The translations under genes and the position numbers were made by a program. Of a DNA stretch of 64,000 nucleotides, positions 31,591 to 43,972 are shown piece by piece. How positions within the stretch are numbered: the first letter of the stretch is position 1; each line of letters starts with the position of its first letter. Source of the DNA: Linanthus parryae (Eukaryota; Streptophyta; Magnoliopsida; Ericales; Polemoniaceae); contig JALGPY010000010.1 of assembly GCA_023055425.1 (NCBI GenBank), forward strand, positions 19,069,363 to 19,133,362. Direction: 5' to 3'. The notes below the pieces were generated by a model. The model was not told the DNA's origin. It did not search any database and was given only the letters and a program-made list of their open reading frames with translations.

Positions 31591-32694
31591 GCCGGGTCAC
31601 TGGAGCTGGAATTGTCCCAAGCATCTGGAGGATAAAAGACTTGGGATAGTGATTCCACCACCACGAGGTATTGTTGTTATTTATGTCAATCTTTCTATTT
31701 CTTCATCTTGGGTATTGGATACTGGATGTGGATCTCACATTTGCCGAAATGTGCAGGATTTGAAAAGAAGTAGAAGATTGGCTTAAGGTGAGATAGACTT
31801 GCGCGTTGGGAATGGAGCAAACGTTGCTGCTTTGGCCGTGAGCTTTTATGAGCTATCTTTTCCTTCTGCATTTATTTTGGAATTAGACAATTGCTATTAT
31901 GTGCCTGATATGAGCAGAAATATTATTTCTATTTCTTTTTTGGACGAGAAGGGTTTTTCTATTTCAATAAAGGACAAGTGTTGCTCCATTTATTTTGATA
32001 GTATGCACTATTGTAGTGCGCATTTGTCTAATTGATTGTATATCCTTGATCTAAATAATTATGTCTATAACATAAATACCAGGAGGATTAAAACTAGTTA
32101 TTTAAACCCTATTTATCTATGGCAAGGTCGTTTAGGCCATGTAAATGAGAAACACATATCTAGACTCCATAAGGATGGATTCCTAGAATCATTTGATTTG
32201 GAATCTTATGAGACATGTGAATCTTGTTATTGGGAAAAATGACAAAGTCCCCCTTCAATAAGAAATGTGGAAAGGACTAGTGAGTTACTGGCAATCATAC
32301 ATACTGATGTATGTGGACCGTTTCCCACGCCTGCCACGGGTGGTTACGCATACTTCATTACATTTACTGATGACTTCAGTAGATATGGATATGTGTACCT
32401 TATGAAGGCCAAATCCGATTCTTCTGAATTATTCAAAGAATTCAAGAATTAAGTAGAGAAGCAACTTGGAAAAAGTATTAAGGCTCTACGATTAGATCTT
32501 GGAGGAGAATACTTAAGTCAAGAGTTTGATGAGTATCTTAAGGCAAAAGTATTAAGGCTCTACGATTAGATTCCAACGGATGACAATCTTTCGGATCCAC
32601 TGATGAAGCCGCTCGTTCAACGAAAGCATGAAGGGCATACTAGATCTATAGGCATAAGAGATGCACCAGATTGGCTCTACTGCAAGTGGGCGAC
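31591..32694 (+). pseudogene. Angela-like copia gag-end, protease and integrase fragment
   Basis: Begins in the gag zinc region (HWSWNCPKHLEDKRLG, with stop). The protease follows with SSWVLDTGCGSHIC, so DTG is intact (about 31,715). NCYYVPDMSRNIISISFLDE leads to the pre-integrase domain (LGHVNEKHISRLHKDGF, CESCYWEK). The integrase core has HTDVCGPFPTP and TFTDDFSRYGYVYLM. It then breaks off at LGGEYLSQEFDEYL and jumps to the end of RNase H (IPTDDNLSDPLMKPLVQ, GIRDAPDWL). RT is deleted. Several stops (32,033, 32,240 and 32,451). It lies directly before its LTR. Confidence 0.85.
32471..32571 (+). repeat. 27-bp direct repeat at a deletion junction
   Basis: The same 27 bases occur at 32,471-32,497 (inside integrase) and 32,545-32,571. 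The second copy joins integrase to the RNase H end. It looks like template-switch filler left when the RT region was lost. Confidence 0.85.
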
Positions 32695-34082
32695 TGTTGG
32701 AATAGGTACTCTAGAGGCAATCTATACTTAGTATGAACATTCTTTGGCTAGAATATTCATTTATTATTTAGGGAGATATTTAATATAATGAAGTCCTTAG
32801 ATACAATGTGTTGTTTATCTTAAATACCCCTAGTCCATTATATTGATTAACAGGACAACCAACTATAGACTAGTATGTGGGTAGATTGATATGGAGATAT
32901 CAAGTCTAACACATGGGTATGCATTAGGAGTAATGGCATACTGGATTGACCCACAATGAGAAGGCTACATTATATTATGTCAAAGTCACAAGCGCTTCTC
33001 GTAGTGCTAATGGTATTGTAATCCTTAGACTTGAAGTCCCTAGATACTCTAGTTGTGAAATATCATGCTTTTATATTATCAAAGGTCGCCTTAACCGGGT
33101 AACTATAAAGATAGTTATCGGGCATGATAGGAAGCAAGCTGAGATATCGTAGTGATGTAGACATGATTTGTCCTTCCCACATAATGGGAACAAATATCCA
33201 TGGGGAACTCGAGGGATGGTGCTTATAGAATGTCTGGCCAAACTCAGATAAATCAATATGGAGATATTGATGTTACCTGCACGGATAAGCATATTCCCAG
33301 GATCGAGAAACTATGGATTGGATATACAAGTGTGACTAATATGTCTCGTGTCCAATCCGGATATGGAGAAAAAGGGATAACACGATACATGAACATTGGG
33401 CACAAGGTTTGTCGGATCACTGTCTATTTCTATAAGTTGGGTGGCATGGATGCGTTGCTAGACACCGCTCCATGTTAGTAAAGAGTTACTACCAATTAAG
33501 TAGAAACCTATGGGGTCACACACCGGATGGATTACATTGGATATTGCCATTAATTAGTATGACTAATTAATCAAAAGGAGCTAAACGCAACCACATGCAA
33601 AGTTAGTAGGACTATTTTGCAAGGTGGACTAATATGCACATGATTAGTAATGGGGAAATTATGTAGTTAATAAAGAGTTATTAACTATATAAAGACATTC
33701 TAGCTTGTTATTTCAAAAGAAAATTCATTATTGAGAGAAAATAACAAAGCAAGGAGAGAGACAAGTAGGAGGATCGCCCCCCTACCCATCCGCTCCATTG
33801 AAGCCGTCGGCCTCCCTAGCCTGTCGGTCTCTTCCTCCGTTTTGCGTGATATCTTGCCTCCTTATTCCGTTTCTAGCACATCTTGATGGGAAGGAATCCA
33901 ATCAAAGATCAAACTCGTGGATACTCGTAGAGACGAAGACATTATTCTTCGTGTGATCTCTCTAACTAAGGTACACACCTCTTCTACCCTTATTATATTA
34001 TGATGGCTTGCCTATGATCCTTGGAGGGATTTGAGCAAAATTAATTGTTATTCCGCTGTGTTACCTGCATCAAAACCATACA
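32695..34082 (+). repeat. 3' LTR, Angela-like, second element
   Basis: TGTTGGAATAGG to AAAACCATACA, 1,388 bases, following a purine-rich GCAAGTGGGCGAC. It shares CTAGAGGCAATC, AACTATAGACTAGTATG and the Angela-family TATATAAA box (33,686-33,693), but is clearly diverged from the copy at 16,989. The 5' end of this element is missing. Confidence 0.85.
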
Positions 34083-35772
34083 AGAACAACATACGTTCAA
34101 AAAGGAATATAAGAACGATAGCGCTTTTGTACTTGAAACGATTAAGCATCAGGAAAGGAAATAAGTGAAACGATTGGACAAGATCGGCGACTGGGGCCAA
34201 ACAACGCACAATATGGTAAAATATCTGCTCACCCAAGATGAAGAAGTGCGAGAAGACCCAACGACCGGCTTTCAGTACCTTAGCGAGGTACGCATATTGT
34301 TCTTATTTACGGTGTTTGACTTCTGTAATGTAATATAATTATGACATAACAAAACTATCCATCTTATTGTTAGGAAACACAATGACAAGGTTTTATTGAA
34401 TCTAACCTAGAAGGGGGGTCAAATCCAATCAAGGCAACCCCAGTCAGAGAAACAGCAGCAGGGGGTCCAATCCAATCCGAGCAACCGCAGTCAGAGAAAC
34501 CAAAGCAAGCAATGGCTCCAATCCAATTGAGGCTAGTCCCACAACATAAACAGAAGCAGGGGGTCTAGGAAAGTCCATGTAACCCTAATCAGAGAAACAG
34601 AAGCATGATCGTCCATGCCAGAAAAAGCAGGGGGGTCCGAGTAAGATGGGGGTGAATTCCCCGATGAAGATTTAGATGAATAAATGGGTTATGATTACTC
34701 GCAACTCCCTGAAGAATCAGATCCAGAGCTTGAAGCGATTGAGATTGATCAGTTTTGACCTGCTGATTGGGAAACATTTTATGAAGCAGAGGAATATACA
34801 ATATTGGAAGAGTGCTGGAATCCCCCATCGCTTTATGATTATGAAAGAGGGGATGACTTATATGACATATACGGCTGGGATGAAATGAAAATTGTTTTTG
34901 AGAATGGTAAGGAACGTTACTGGCGCTGTAATCGTGCTAGAATAGATTGGGAGACTACGGCGTATGGGTTTGCACTAGCACAACAAGGTTGTCATCCTAC
35001 GAAGTCGCTCTACAGTGTGACTATTCCATTTCACTATTTCAGGAATCTGACTACGCCGACGGACGAGTTTCATATTGCATTCAATGCTAGGCTAGATGAT
35101 CCTTACAAGGAATTCCAGGGGATAAACTGTGGATGCAACGTACTTAGATGAGATTTATTCAGTTACATTCTGGAAGATAAATGTGCTTTGGGATGGGGTC
35201 ACATGGATGAGCTTACTTATGTGCAAAGACGGTTTTTCTCGAAGACTCAACGCGAAGCCAGGACAGACATAGCAATTAATAACGGTGAGTGGTATCATGT
35301 ATGGGTGAATAAATCCTTGAGTTACGAAGCGCGAAAGATGCAGTTTGCCTTACATTTTGAAGGTAATAAGCCATTCCGTGGCACTGATATTGCCAAAGAA
35401 CGTAAGTGGCTCATGCCATGGTTTTCAAAAATTCCAGTTGCTTGGGGACCAGGACATTGGTTGCTCGTTTACATTGAAGTCGATAAAATGGTGGTTCAAG
35501 TATTCGATCTAGTGAAAGGCGTGGGAAAAAAGCAATGTGAACTTCATGCTCTTCGCAAGGAATTACTTGTGATGCTCAAAGAATCCGGTGTATGCAAAGA
35601 GAACAGGTTGTTAATGAAGAAGACTTTGGAGATGGTGTACTTCTTCAAGCCGGCCGATAAATGGAAATATACAACAGATAAGAAGAAAGAGTTGGGCTTC
35701 TATGTCGTCATAATGATCCACCTTATGGAATGTAATCCCATTAGGGGTTGGACTGAAATAGAAAGATTCTGA
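34083..35772 (+). pseudogene. Transposon-type gene with Ulp1-like protease end, broken
   Basis: A charged first part (HNMVKYLLTQDEEVRED) may be an exon ending at a GT at 34,288, with an AG at 34,373 closing an 86-base intron. Next comes a degenerate repeat region (34,412-34,610), then LLTQ-unrelated sequence, LYDYERGDDLYDIYGWDEMK, and from 35,188 a Ulp1/C48-like fold. PWFSKIPVAWGPGHWLLVYI gives the His and VVQVFDLVKG the Asp. The catalytic Cys expected in a D-C-G block is not there (KKKELGFYVVIMIHLMEC). In-frame stops are near 34,758 and 35,149. Ulp1-like ORFs are common in plant MULE and CACTA elements. Host unknown; no other part of its transposon is nearby. Confidence 0.6.
34412..34610 (+). 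repeat. Degenerate ~50-bp repeat, four units
   Basis: Each unit starts GGGGGTC or GGCTC, passes AATCCAAT and ends CAGAGAAACAGAAGCA or similar. In frame they give Pro/Gln-rich repeats (PIQSEQPQSEKPKQ). They lie in the presumed second exon of the Ulp1-like pseudogene. Confidence 0.6.
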
Positions 35773-35963
35773 ATCATCAGAAGTTAAATTATTGTAACTT
35801 AATTTGGATGACTGCTTTTCACTTCCCGATTGTCGATGGAATGGGTAAGAGGATGGACAAGATGGTGCATGTGTAGGTGGACTTCGTGTACTAACTTGTG
35901 ATGAGATAAAACTTTTGTTGGTGTTGAATGACCTTTTTTTCAAATTTGTTTCATTACTGACAA

Positions 35964-37767
35964 TTGATTACAAAGGAAACAACGAACAAACAACGACTAC
36001 CGATTACAAACACACGGCCGCGTAACTACGACATGACTATATAGCAACTACAGAAACCAACAACAAAACTAATAACGAAAACAAGGAACGAGTTAGCTTT
36101 TGGAGGCGCATGAGCAACTACGTCATTCAGGACAAATTTCATGGAAATTCTCGTCAGTTGTAGAAAATGTTATTTCGGTAAAAACGCAGAATCAGAGGCA
36201 GAATTGAAGGATTGAAGATTCGGGTCGAATCATATATAATTTTAACTGGAAACAATATTCTAAAAACAGCCCGTGATTTATTACGGGCACCGCCTTGATT
36301 TGGCTAAAATCGACCGTTTAGAGGTCGAAATTGCCAGTTTTTTATTTTACAGAATATTTCTTTTCAGTTATGGTGTTAATTTAAACCCGATTTGGGTAAA
36401 TCATCTAGTTGAGTGTTTTATTATGTTAGTATTATTATTATTTAGTATTAAGTTTAAGATTTTTAATATATTTTGATAATTAGGTTCTTGAGCTATTTAT
36501 ACCCGCTTGTGGGTAACCCGGCTTGAGCTATTGATTACAAAGGAAACAACGAACAAACAACGACTACCGATTACAAACACACGAGCGCATAACTACGACA
36601 TGACTATATAGCAACTACAGAAACCAATAACAAAACTAATAACGAAAACAAGGAACGAGTTAGCTTTTGGAGGCGCATGAGCAACTACGTCATGCAGGAC
36701 AAATTTCATGGAAATTCTCGTCAGTTGTAGAAAATGTTATTTCGGTCAAAACGCAGAATCAGAGGCAGAATTGAAGGATTGAAGATTCGGGTCGAATTAT
36801 ATGTAATTTTAACTGGAAACAATATTCTAAAAACAGCCCGTGATTTATTACGGGCACCGCCTTGATTTGGCTAAAATCGACCGTTTAGAGGTCGAAATTG
36901 CCAGTTTTTAATTTTACAGAATATTTCTTTTTCAGTTATGGTGTTAATTTAAACCCGATTTGGGTAAATCATCTAGTTGAGTGTTTTATTATGTTAGTAT
37001 TATTATTTAGTATTAATTTTAAGATTTTTAATATATTTTGATAATTAGGTTCTTGAGCTATTTATACCCGGCTTGTGGGTAACCCGACTTGAGCTATTGA
37101 TTACAAAGGAAACAACGAACAAACAACGACTACCGATTACAAACACACGAGCGCATAACTACGTGACTATATAGCAACTACAGAAACCAACAACAAAACT
37201 AATAACGAAAACAAGGAACGAGTTAGCTTTTGGAGGCGCATGAGCAATTACGTCATGCAGGACAAATTTCATGGAAATTCTCGTCAGTTGTAGAAAATGT
37301 TATTTCGGTCAAAACGCAGAATCAGAGGTAGAATTGAAGGATTGAAGATTCGGGTAGAATCATATATAATTTTAACTGGAAACAATATTCTAAAAACAGC
37401 CCGTGATTTATTACGGGCACCGCCTTGATTTGGCTAAAATCGACCGTTTAGAGGTCGAAATTGCAAGTTTTTAATTTTACAGAATATTTCTTTTCAGTTA
37501 TGGTGTTAATTTAAACCCGATTTGGGTAAATCATCTAGTTGAGTGTTTTATTATGTTAGTATTATTATTTAGTATTAATTTTAAGATTTTTAATATATTT
37601 TGATAATTAGGTTCTTGAGCTATTTATACCCGGCTTGTGGGTAAATTTTCGATAGATTTTGATATTATTTTAATTCTGAATTCTAGAGAGCTTCGTGCCC
37701 TAGTTTATTTGCCTTTGCATTGTTGATTCCGATGTGACCACTCGATTGGCTGTATAACTCGGCGTCA
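35964..37767 (+). repeat. Ty3/gypsy LTR with triplicated 5' part
   Basis: A unit of 566-568 bases starts TGATTACAAAGG at 35,964, 36,532 and 37,098. The first two copies stop at GTGGGTAACCCGRCTTGAGCTAT; only the third continues through GAGAGCTTCGTGCC to the LTR end GGCGTCA at 37,767. Units differ at only a handful of positions, so the duplication is recent. The sequence from 36,180 on in each unit is the one found as a palindromic dimer at 6,669-7,700. Confidence 0.85.
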
Positions 37768-37770
37768 GTT

Positions 37771-37782
37771 TGGTTTCAGAGC
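37771..37782 (+). other. Primer-binding site of the gypsy-type element
   Basis: TGGTTTCAGAGC, one mismatch from the initiator-Met site, three bases after the LTR end. It fixes the LTR boundary and orientation. Confidence 0.75.
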
Positions 37783-37815
37783 TCAAAGCTCAGCGGGAAG
37801 AAGATCGTCATAACC

Positions 37816-38505
37816 ATGGTGCATGGACGACCTGGCGGCGACGGGCAGGTTCCGGCTGAGGAAGCCCCCCAACAGGAACTTAACGTCCAATACGTTATGA
37901 TGATACAAGATATGCAAAGGCAGATTGCATACCTAACCCATAGCTTTGCGGTGCGGTATTTACAATGACAAGTTGCAGATTTAACTCGACACTTAGCGCC
38001 ACGGGAATTCAAGGATTGCAAGGCCTTTGGTCACGACTCGCAGCCCGCGTTCGAGATCAGCTACGATGGTGATTCCGGTGGTCGGAATGAGCGTTATGGA
38101 GGAGCGAGTTTGAGGACTTATGTTCCAGATTCTTCGGGTATGTTACGAATCGGGCATATTTTTCGTGATGCAGTTTTTTATGAGCGAATTTCAAATTCAT
38201 GTGAACGTGAGGTGGATTGGACAAAACCTCACGTTTACGATGACTATGGAGACGAGGATGACGAATTTACTGTTGAGGATTACAAGCACTATTCTGATAT
38301 TCCGAATCCCTATGGGGTAAATTTGAATTCTTCTCAATCAAAAACGGACCACAATAAAGAGATGGGAGCTTGGTTGTATAACCCGGCGTCACTACGTCTA
38401 CAGAAGTGGGTGGACCGGCATGAACATTTCCCTGGTATGAAGTTGGTGGTCCGGTCCGGTCATTTTCACGGCGGTGTTGCTGGTCCTCAAACAAAGCATT
38501 TTTAG
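37816..38505 (+). pseudogene. Ty3/gypsy gag N-terminal fragment
   Basis: From ATG 37,816: MVHGRPGGDGQVPAEEAP, then MIQDMQRQIAYLTHSFAVRY, the short coiled coil near the start of chromovirus-type gag. A TGA follows near 37,967, after which the same frame continues VADLTRHLAPREF and, from 38,110, RTYVPDSSGMLRIGHIF, acidic DDYGDEDDEF and a natural-looking end at 38,505. No capsid domain or zinc knuckle remains. Assignment rests on position after the LTR and primer site. Confidence 0.55.
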
Positions 38506-38940
38506 CCTTATATGTTGCACACCTAATATAGCAAGCGTTCTTAGATCATTACGTTAGATCCTGACATGCTGCCCAAGAAGTATATATACCGATTTTTTGA
38601 CCCACAAATACGACATAATTATAATCTTCGTGAGGCATTCTGACATTTATCATTACTACGTTAGAAGATCTAGGATTGAGGGGTTTAAAATGATTGAATA
38701 ACATTTTTAGTAACCATAATAAAAGTACTTAGTAGCTTTTATGGTTTACTGTTTACAATTTTTGGGATTTAGGTTAAATTATCCACTGGTACTTAAAATT
38801 AGCTTTTTTAATAAGAATAAAAACACTTTATCTATGATAATAGAATTTTGGGGTTTCTAAAAAAAATATAGGATTTCAGGGTTTAGGTTAAATTTTAGGG
38901 TTTACTGTTTATAATTTTAGGGTTACTCGTATTAGTATGT
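38506..38940. other. AT-rich spacer, no gene seen
   Basis: Contains several TTTAGGGTTT and GGGTTTAGG words (about 38,690-38,930), the reverse of the CCCTAAA words near the MULE left end. This may be the flank of the foldback that follows. Confidence 0.4.
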
Positions 38941-39420
38941 GTGTTGTTGATTGTCTGGAGACTGGGACAGCTTCTGTCTTGTCAGATAAGACAAGTTAGA
39001 TGCATTAAACAACTGGGACGAGCAGGACCACCAAGACAGGGACGAGTTACTCCATCGTCTAGAGCTAGGAATTGAGACGAGAAAACACTCGTCTCGGTCA
39101 TATTCATTTTCCCGTCCCAGTCTATTAAGTGAACAACTAAGACGTGGAAGACCTTTAAGATCGGGACGAGTGAGTTCCTCGTATGGAACTTCAAAATGAG
39201 ACGAGAAGTCATTTGTCTAAGGCCTCCAAGACTTAGACGAGTGACTGCTCGTCTCAGTTTGAGTTCTAGACGAGGATATCACTCGTCCTAGTCTTGGAGG
39301 TCTGCCACGTTTTAGTTGTTCACTTCATAGACTGGGACGGGAAAATGCATCGTCCCAGTTGTCTGAGACAATACAGGGACGGACATTTACTCGTTCCAGT
39401 CTCCACACAATCCACAACTC
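38941..39420. mobile_element. 480-bp foldback element made of GACGAG/CTCGTC words
   Basis: The left arm (38,941-39,221) and right arm (39,232-39,420) are imperfect inverted copies. GTTGTTGATTGTCTGGAGAC pairs with the right-end block TCTCCACACAATCCACAAC, and AAGTGAACAACTAAGACGTG pairs with CACGTTTTAGTTGTTCACTT. The centre is near 39,226. Every 20-40 bases carries GACGAG or CTCGTC. The shared word links it to the MULE at 1-5.3 kb, so it is probably a non-autonomous relative. No coding. Confidence 0.75.
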
Positions 39421-42400
39421 ACATCAAACCCAGAATGAAGAACACAAAATCAGTATAATGTACCTAAATATACTCAGAAACACAAATGAAGATCAAATTT
39501 AACAAAAACTATACCAACATACATTTTAGAACAATCTGATTAGAATATAACAAGAATCATAACAAAAGGAACAGAGTTTAGGGTTTACCGTAGCTCAACA
39601 ACAATGGAGAAAGTTAGATACTTCTATAGAAAAACTGGGAGAATCAGAGCAAGTGATAGTGAGAAATGACCCAATTTTGAGGCTTGAAGGCATCTCGTTC
39701 AATAAGTTTACAGTTGGAGTTAATTCAAGTGTACTTTAATTGGTAGGTTTGGGTAGATGAAAAATTCAATATTTTTAGAGACAGCGAGATACATTTTTTA
39801 GGGTTTGTTTTTGAGGTTGAATGTCACTCTCATTGACAAGGGTAGCAGGGTAATTCAAAGTTTTTCCTCATCTACGTTAGGGTACATGTCATCAGCCATG
39901 TCACTAACATTACCCCACTTGTTTCCCAACAACTTCTTGTTATAGCATGTGTTTAAAGATGAGGGTATTTTTCAAATAACAATTCATGCCGAGTGCATTC
40001 CTATAAGAGGAATTCATAGAATGGCATTTCACCTATTCTTCTCATAAATCAGGTCACAATAAAAAAACCTTTATCATCAGATGTAGTATTCACAGTTGCC
40101 CTATATCTTTGAACATAACACATTGCACATAAATCACAAGAAATCAATTAAACATTTGCAATGGAAAGAAATCGGTCAAATGAACTATCAGTTTCAATTA
40201 GTCTTACGAGACATCAATCGGGTATATGAACAACCAATAGTTTAATATGACGTCTTACACAGAACCTACAACTTCAACGGAAAAAAGTACTTATGGGTTC
40301 GTGAAACAGTACACGGAAGCGTTAGAAGCTCGTGAAACACAGTCACAAATCAATGTCGCTCAACCGTTCCTGGTCTCTATTCCCTCTTTGTATCGTCGAG
40401 ACCGTAGATAGATCGTTCCTGGTGTGTCTGTTCTCTATCGTTGAGACTGTGACTCAATCGTTGACAGACAAAGAGCATCGAAACCTAGGTGCAGTTCTTG
40501 CTCAATTTTAATGTGTTCCTAATAGTGTTTATTACAAAAGTGCCTCCTTAAATTTATTTATTACAAAAGTCTCTCGGTAAAACTTTAGTTTTTCACTCAG
40601 CCACTAAAAAGATAACGTTTGTTTCCGAATAGACTCCTCCGCGAGGACGCGACTCTTTGCCTAATATAAAATCCCTAAACTAAATCCTGCATCTACCAGT
40701 TGCTCGTTCCGCCCTTCCTTTTGGGCTAACAGATGAAGACGCAGTGAACGTCGCATTCGGATTCAGACAGTCGTTGCCACAAGACGCCACGCCATAGTCC
40801 TCATCGACTTCCAAGGAAACTGAGGTAACCCTCTCTCTGCAACTCTCTCTCTCTCTCTCTCTCTCTCGCTCTCTCTCTCTCGCTCTCTCTCTCTCTTTGA
40901 TTTTCTCCCTGTCTTCTATTCTCCCTCACCCAGCGTCTCTGTCCTTCTAGGTCTGTTATTTTTGTTCCAACTTTTACTTAGTTCATTCGGTGCGTTAGCT
41001 TCAGCAAGTTTGTCTTTCTTTGTTGTTTCCAGTTTCATTTACGGTTGTGGTTTACCGCTTGCAGCTTAGTATCAGAGAATCTCTATTCGTTCTGAACTAG
41101 ATTTGGTTTGGCTATTAGGATTTCACAGTCGCTCCTAATAATAGTTTTATAGCATTTTAGTATCTATTTGATTTAGCTTGTTCTTTAAACCTTTCTTGAA
41201 GTAATAATAAGGAGACTATGTGTTGTCTGACCAATCTTCCTCGGAACAAAAAAGAGAAAGAATTCTAGAAATCTTGTCACCGAAACTACTTTTCCGGGGT
41301 CAAGAGTTATACTATCGATACGTGCAGGATTGCGTCAGAACAAATGAATTTTACGATTAAATGAATTTAGTTGATATCTGATGCATGGTAGTTTTATTAA
41401 GAACCCCTTGTATATGCTCATATACATGAAACTTAGATTCATGCAAGAAGATAACTTTCACCATGCAATCTGATGAATACAGAGGGACGAAGTGCTTAAA
41501 GTGGGTGTGCAATTGGGCTAACTAATGTAGACATTGAGCCTGACCACTACGTGTCTATATCATTCACTTTGCCCATCTGAATTTGTCCGTGTATAGCTGA
41601 TATCAAATGTGTGTTAATAACTTTGTTGTATCTAGTTAGACCTTATCTCAAATATTTCAAAAAAAAATCAGAATCCGGTTTGCTACCCGTTTTCTCGAGT
41701 AACACTCGCTGCTTTCCTCTTCTTGTATCAAACTTCCTAATAATTTTTGATCATGTATTGATAACTTCCCTGTTATAGATTCTCCTCACCATGTGCTAAT
41801 ATCAATCAATTATGTGATCATTGTATTCTTTTTATCTAACAAAGTATCGCTCAATGATTTCAAAATCAAGCCCAATGGAGTTATAAATTCTCGTCCAATA
41901 CGATTGTTCTGTCAAACCTATGAAGCTAATCCTCCATAGTTGTTTTCTTGTGGTACTTTTTGAATCCACATACATGTTGTCTTGCTAACCCCATTACAAG
42001 AACACATTCACTTATATCATTAACGTATGTGATCTTTTGCGTTACTTAGTTATAATCGTTAAAATTTACTTTTGATTGGCATCATTTTCTCAAATTGCTC
42101 ATTTGAAACTGTCAGTGTTGAGTTATCTCATTCATTTGTGAATATTCTGTAAAATAAGAAGATTCATTGGTTGATTGCTGATTAAGGATTGTACTCTTTG
42201 GTGCAGTTATGTTTCCTTTAGAGTCTGCTCTTGTAACTCTTAAACACCTAATGTGAAACCAATTTGCTAATGACTTTATTGCTTTATATTCAAGTAGATG
42301 ATTATTCGTATTCATACATTTTTTGTTCTATAATTATGTTTCCCTTTCTGTTTGAGATTGCCAACTGCTAAACAGAGAGTATCACTCAAGTGCTGCGGAA

Positions 42401-43969
42401 GAGCGGGTTTAAAAGTTGGTCATCTTGATTATGGAGAGTCTCGTACAATTCTTTTACATTTTCATTGTAGCAGTTAAAACAAGGCGAAATTGTACAATTT
42501 CATTACGTAAAATCCTTAGATTACTTCGCATGAAAGTACTTCGTGTTGTAACCATAATCTTTTCTATAGGGATATCATATTTTCTGAGAGCACCATTCGT
42601 TGTTTTTGACACCTAAGCAAAGCACCGACTTTTCTACTTCAAGAATACAAGAAATTGTTCTCTTGAAATTCCTATAATCAAATTTAACATTTTTGTTTTA
42701 ACATTTTTGTTGTCTCGTATGAATTGAATATGTTAGGGATGAGTGTAATTTCTCGATATAATGCAGCTGCGCATGATTCCAGGGTCAGTCCAAGCCAATA
42801 TGGAATTCTTATAATCAAAGATATCAACGAAAATTTTCAGAATCGTTTCCATGGAAGATGTTATACACTGTGAAACATAGGTTGTAATATAGATCAATGT
42901 TGCAAAAACAATGAAATTGGGTGGGTAGAGGCAAGATGACATTACACATCAATAATTGTTCATGGTGACTAACTGATGGTCATTGTAAATCTTTCCGGAT
43001 TAGCCTTTTGACAGCATATCTTAGATAAGTATAGTCAGCTAAGTCATCGATCGCTATTGAACTCACTGTAAACCTACGTATTAATCTTTTGATAGAATAG
43101 CCTAGAGAAGAGTGGTCTGATAAACTATCTTATATAAATTGGTATCACTATCCGACATTTTATGTTTTTTATTGTCTTTTCATGCTTTCCCGAGGATTCT
43201 TCTCATGTAGCTTCCATGTGTGTATGAACTATGAATTATGGACTTATCATTTCTGGTACACTACTTTTTTATGAGTCACAAATTAAGCATATGGGACTAC
43301 TTTATTATGATTCACAAATTAATCATAAAATCTTTTTGAGTTCATAGGATTTCATCTTTTATATGTGCTTTGTGTATGTATTTTGTAATCCTTTGTGTAT
43401 GTATTTTGTAATCCTTTGAACATCAGTGTTTCTTAACATTGTGCTTATATGATTTTCAAAAATATTTCTCACAAGCTGCCAGATTTTGGAACATGAGTCT
43501 TGTTGCTTTGGTGGGGCCGTGATGGACTTTTATTCTGCTAAATCTGGTCACGGTTAGGGGTGAACAAAATTTATTTGACTTTTCATTAATTATTACTACT
43601 TGAGATCTGATAGGAGGTTTAATGTTCGTATTGAAACTCTGAATTATGTTCGGTGCCTAAAATGTTTGATAAAAACTTTATAAACAAAACAAACACCTCG
43701 CGATTTTTTTGTTTATTGGAATTATGTACTCATATGCATCGATTCTACATATACTTTCATTTTATTTTAATATAGATAAATTATCCTACATAATCTTTCA
43801 CCATTACCTGAAAATAAACTTACAACGACTTAATTATGGGTGGGGTGAAATTGAACCCTTAACCTCTCCCGTATGGAAATACTCTGGCCAAAACTTGATA
43901 ATACTATGCCCCAAGTTCTATTGGTAGGCATGTTGGGAAAGTTTTACATCTTCAAAGAAATATCTTCAC
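39421..43969. other. 4.5-kb low-TE spacer, no gene confirmed
   Basis: No retroelement or transposase similarity is seen. The stretch 40,680-40,830 has the composition of a transcribed leader, and a possible splice donor (GAG|GTAACC) lies near 40,826, followed by (CT)n. An AT-rich, stop-rich 3 kb that could be intron comes next. Only short frames exist (for example 42,416-42,616, hydrophobic and basic, unrecognised). A 22-base tandem duplication lies at 43,375-43,420. A host gene leader here is possible but unproven. Confidence 0.35.
40840..40896 (+). repeat. (CT)n microsatellite
   Basis: CT repeats interrupted by CG twice. It lies just after the possible splice donor and is typical of plant 5' leaders and first introns. 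Confidence 0.85.
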
Positions 43970-43972
43970 TAA

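Noticed and set aside
42416..42616. Small hydrophobic protein ORF
   Set aside because: 66 codons in AT-rich sequence, no domain, no supporting context; the length is expected by chance.
40680..43969. A host gene with leader exon and long intron
   Set aside because: Only composition, one GTAACC donor-like site and a CT tract support it; no coding exon could be recognised, so it is described as spacer only.
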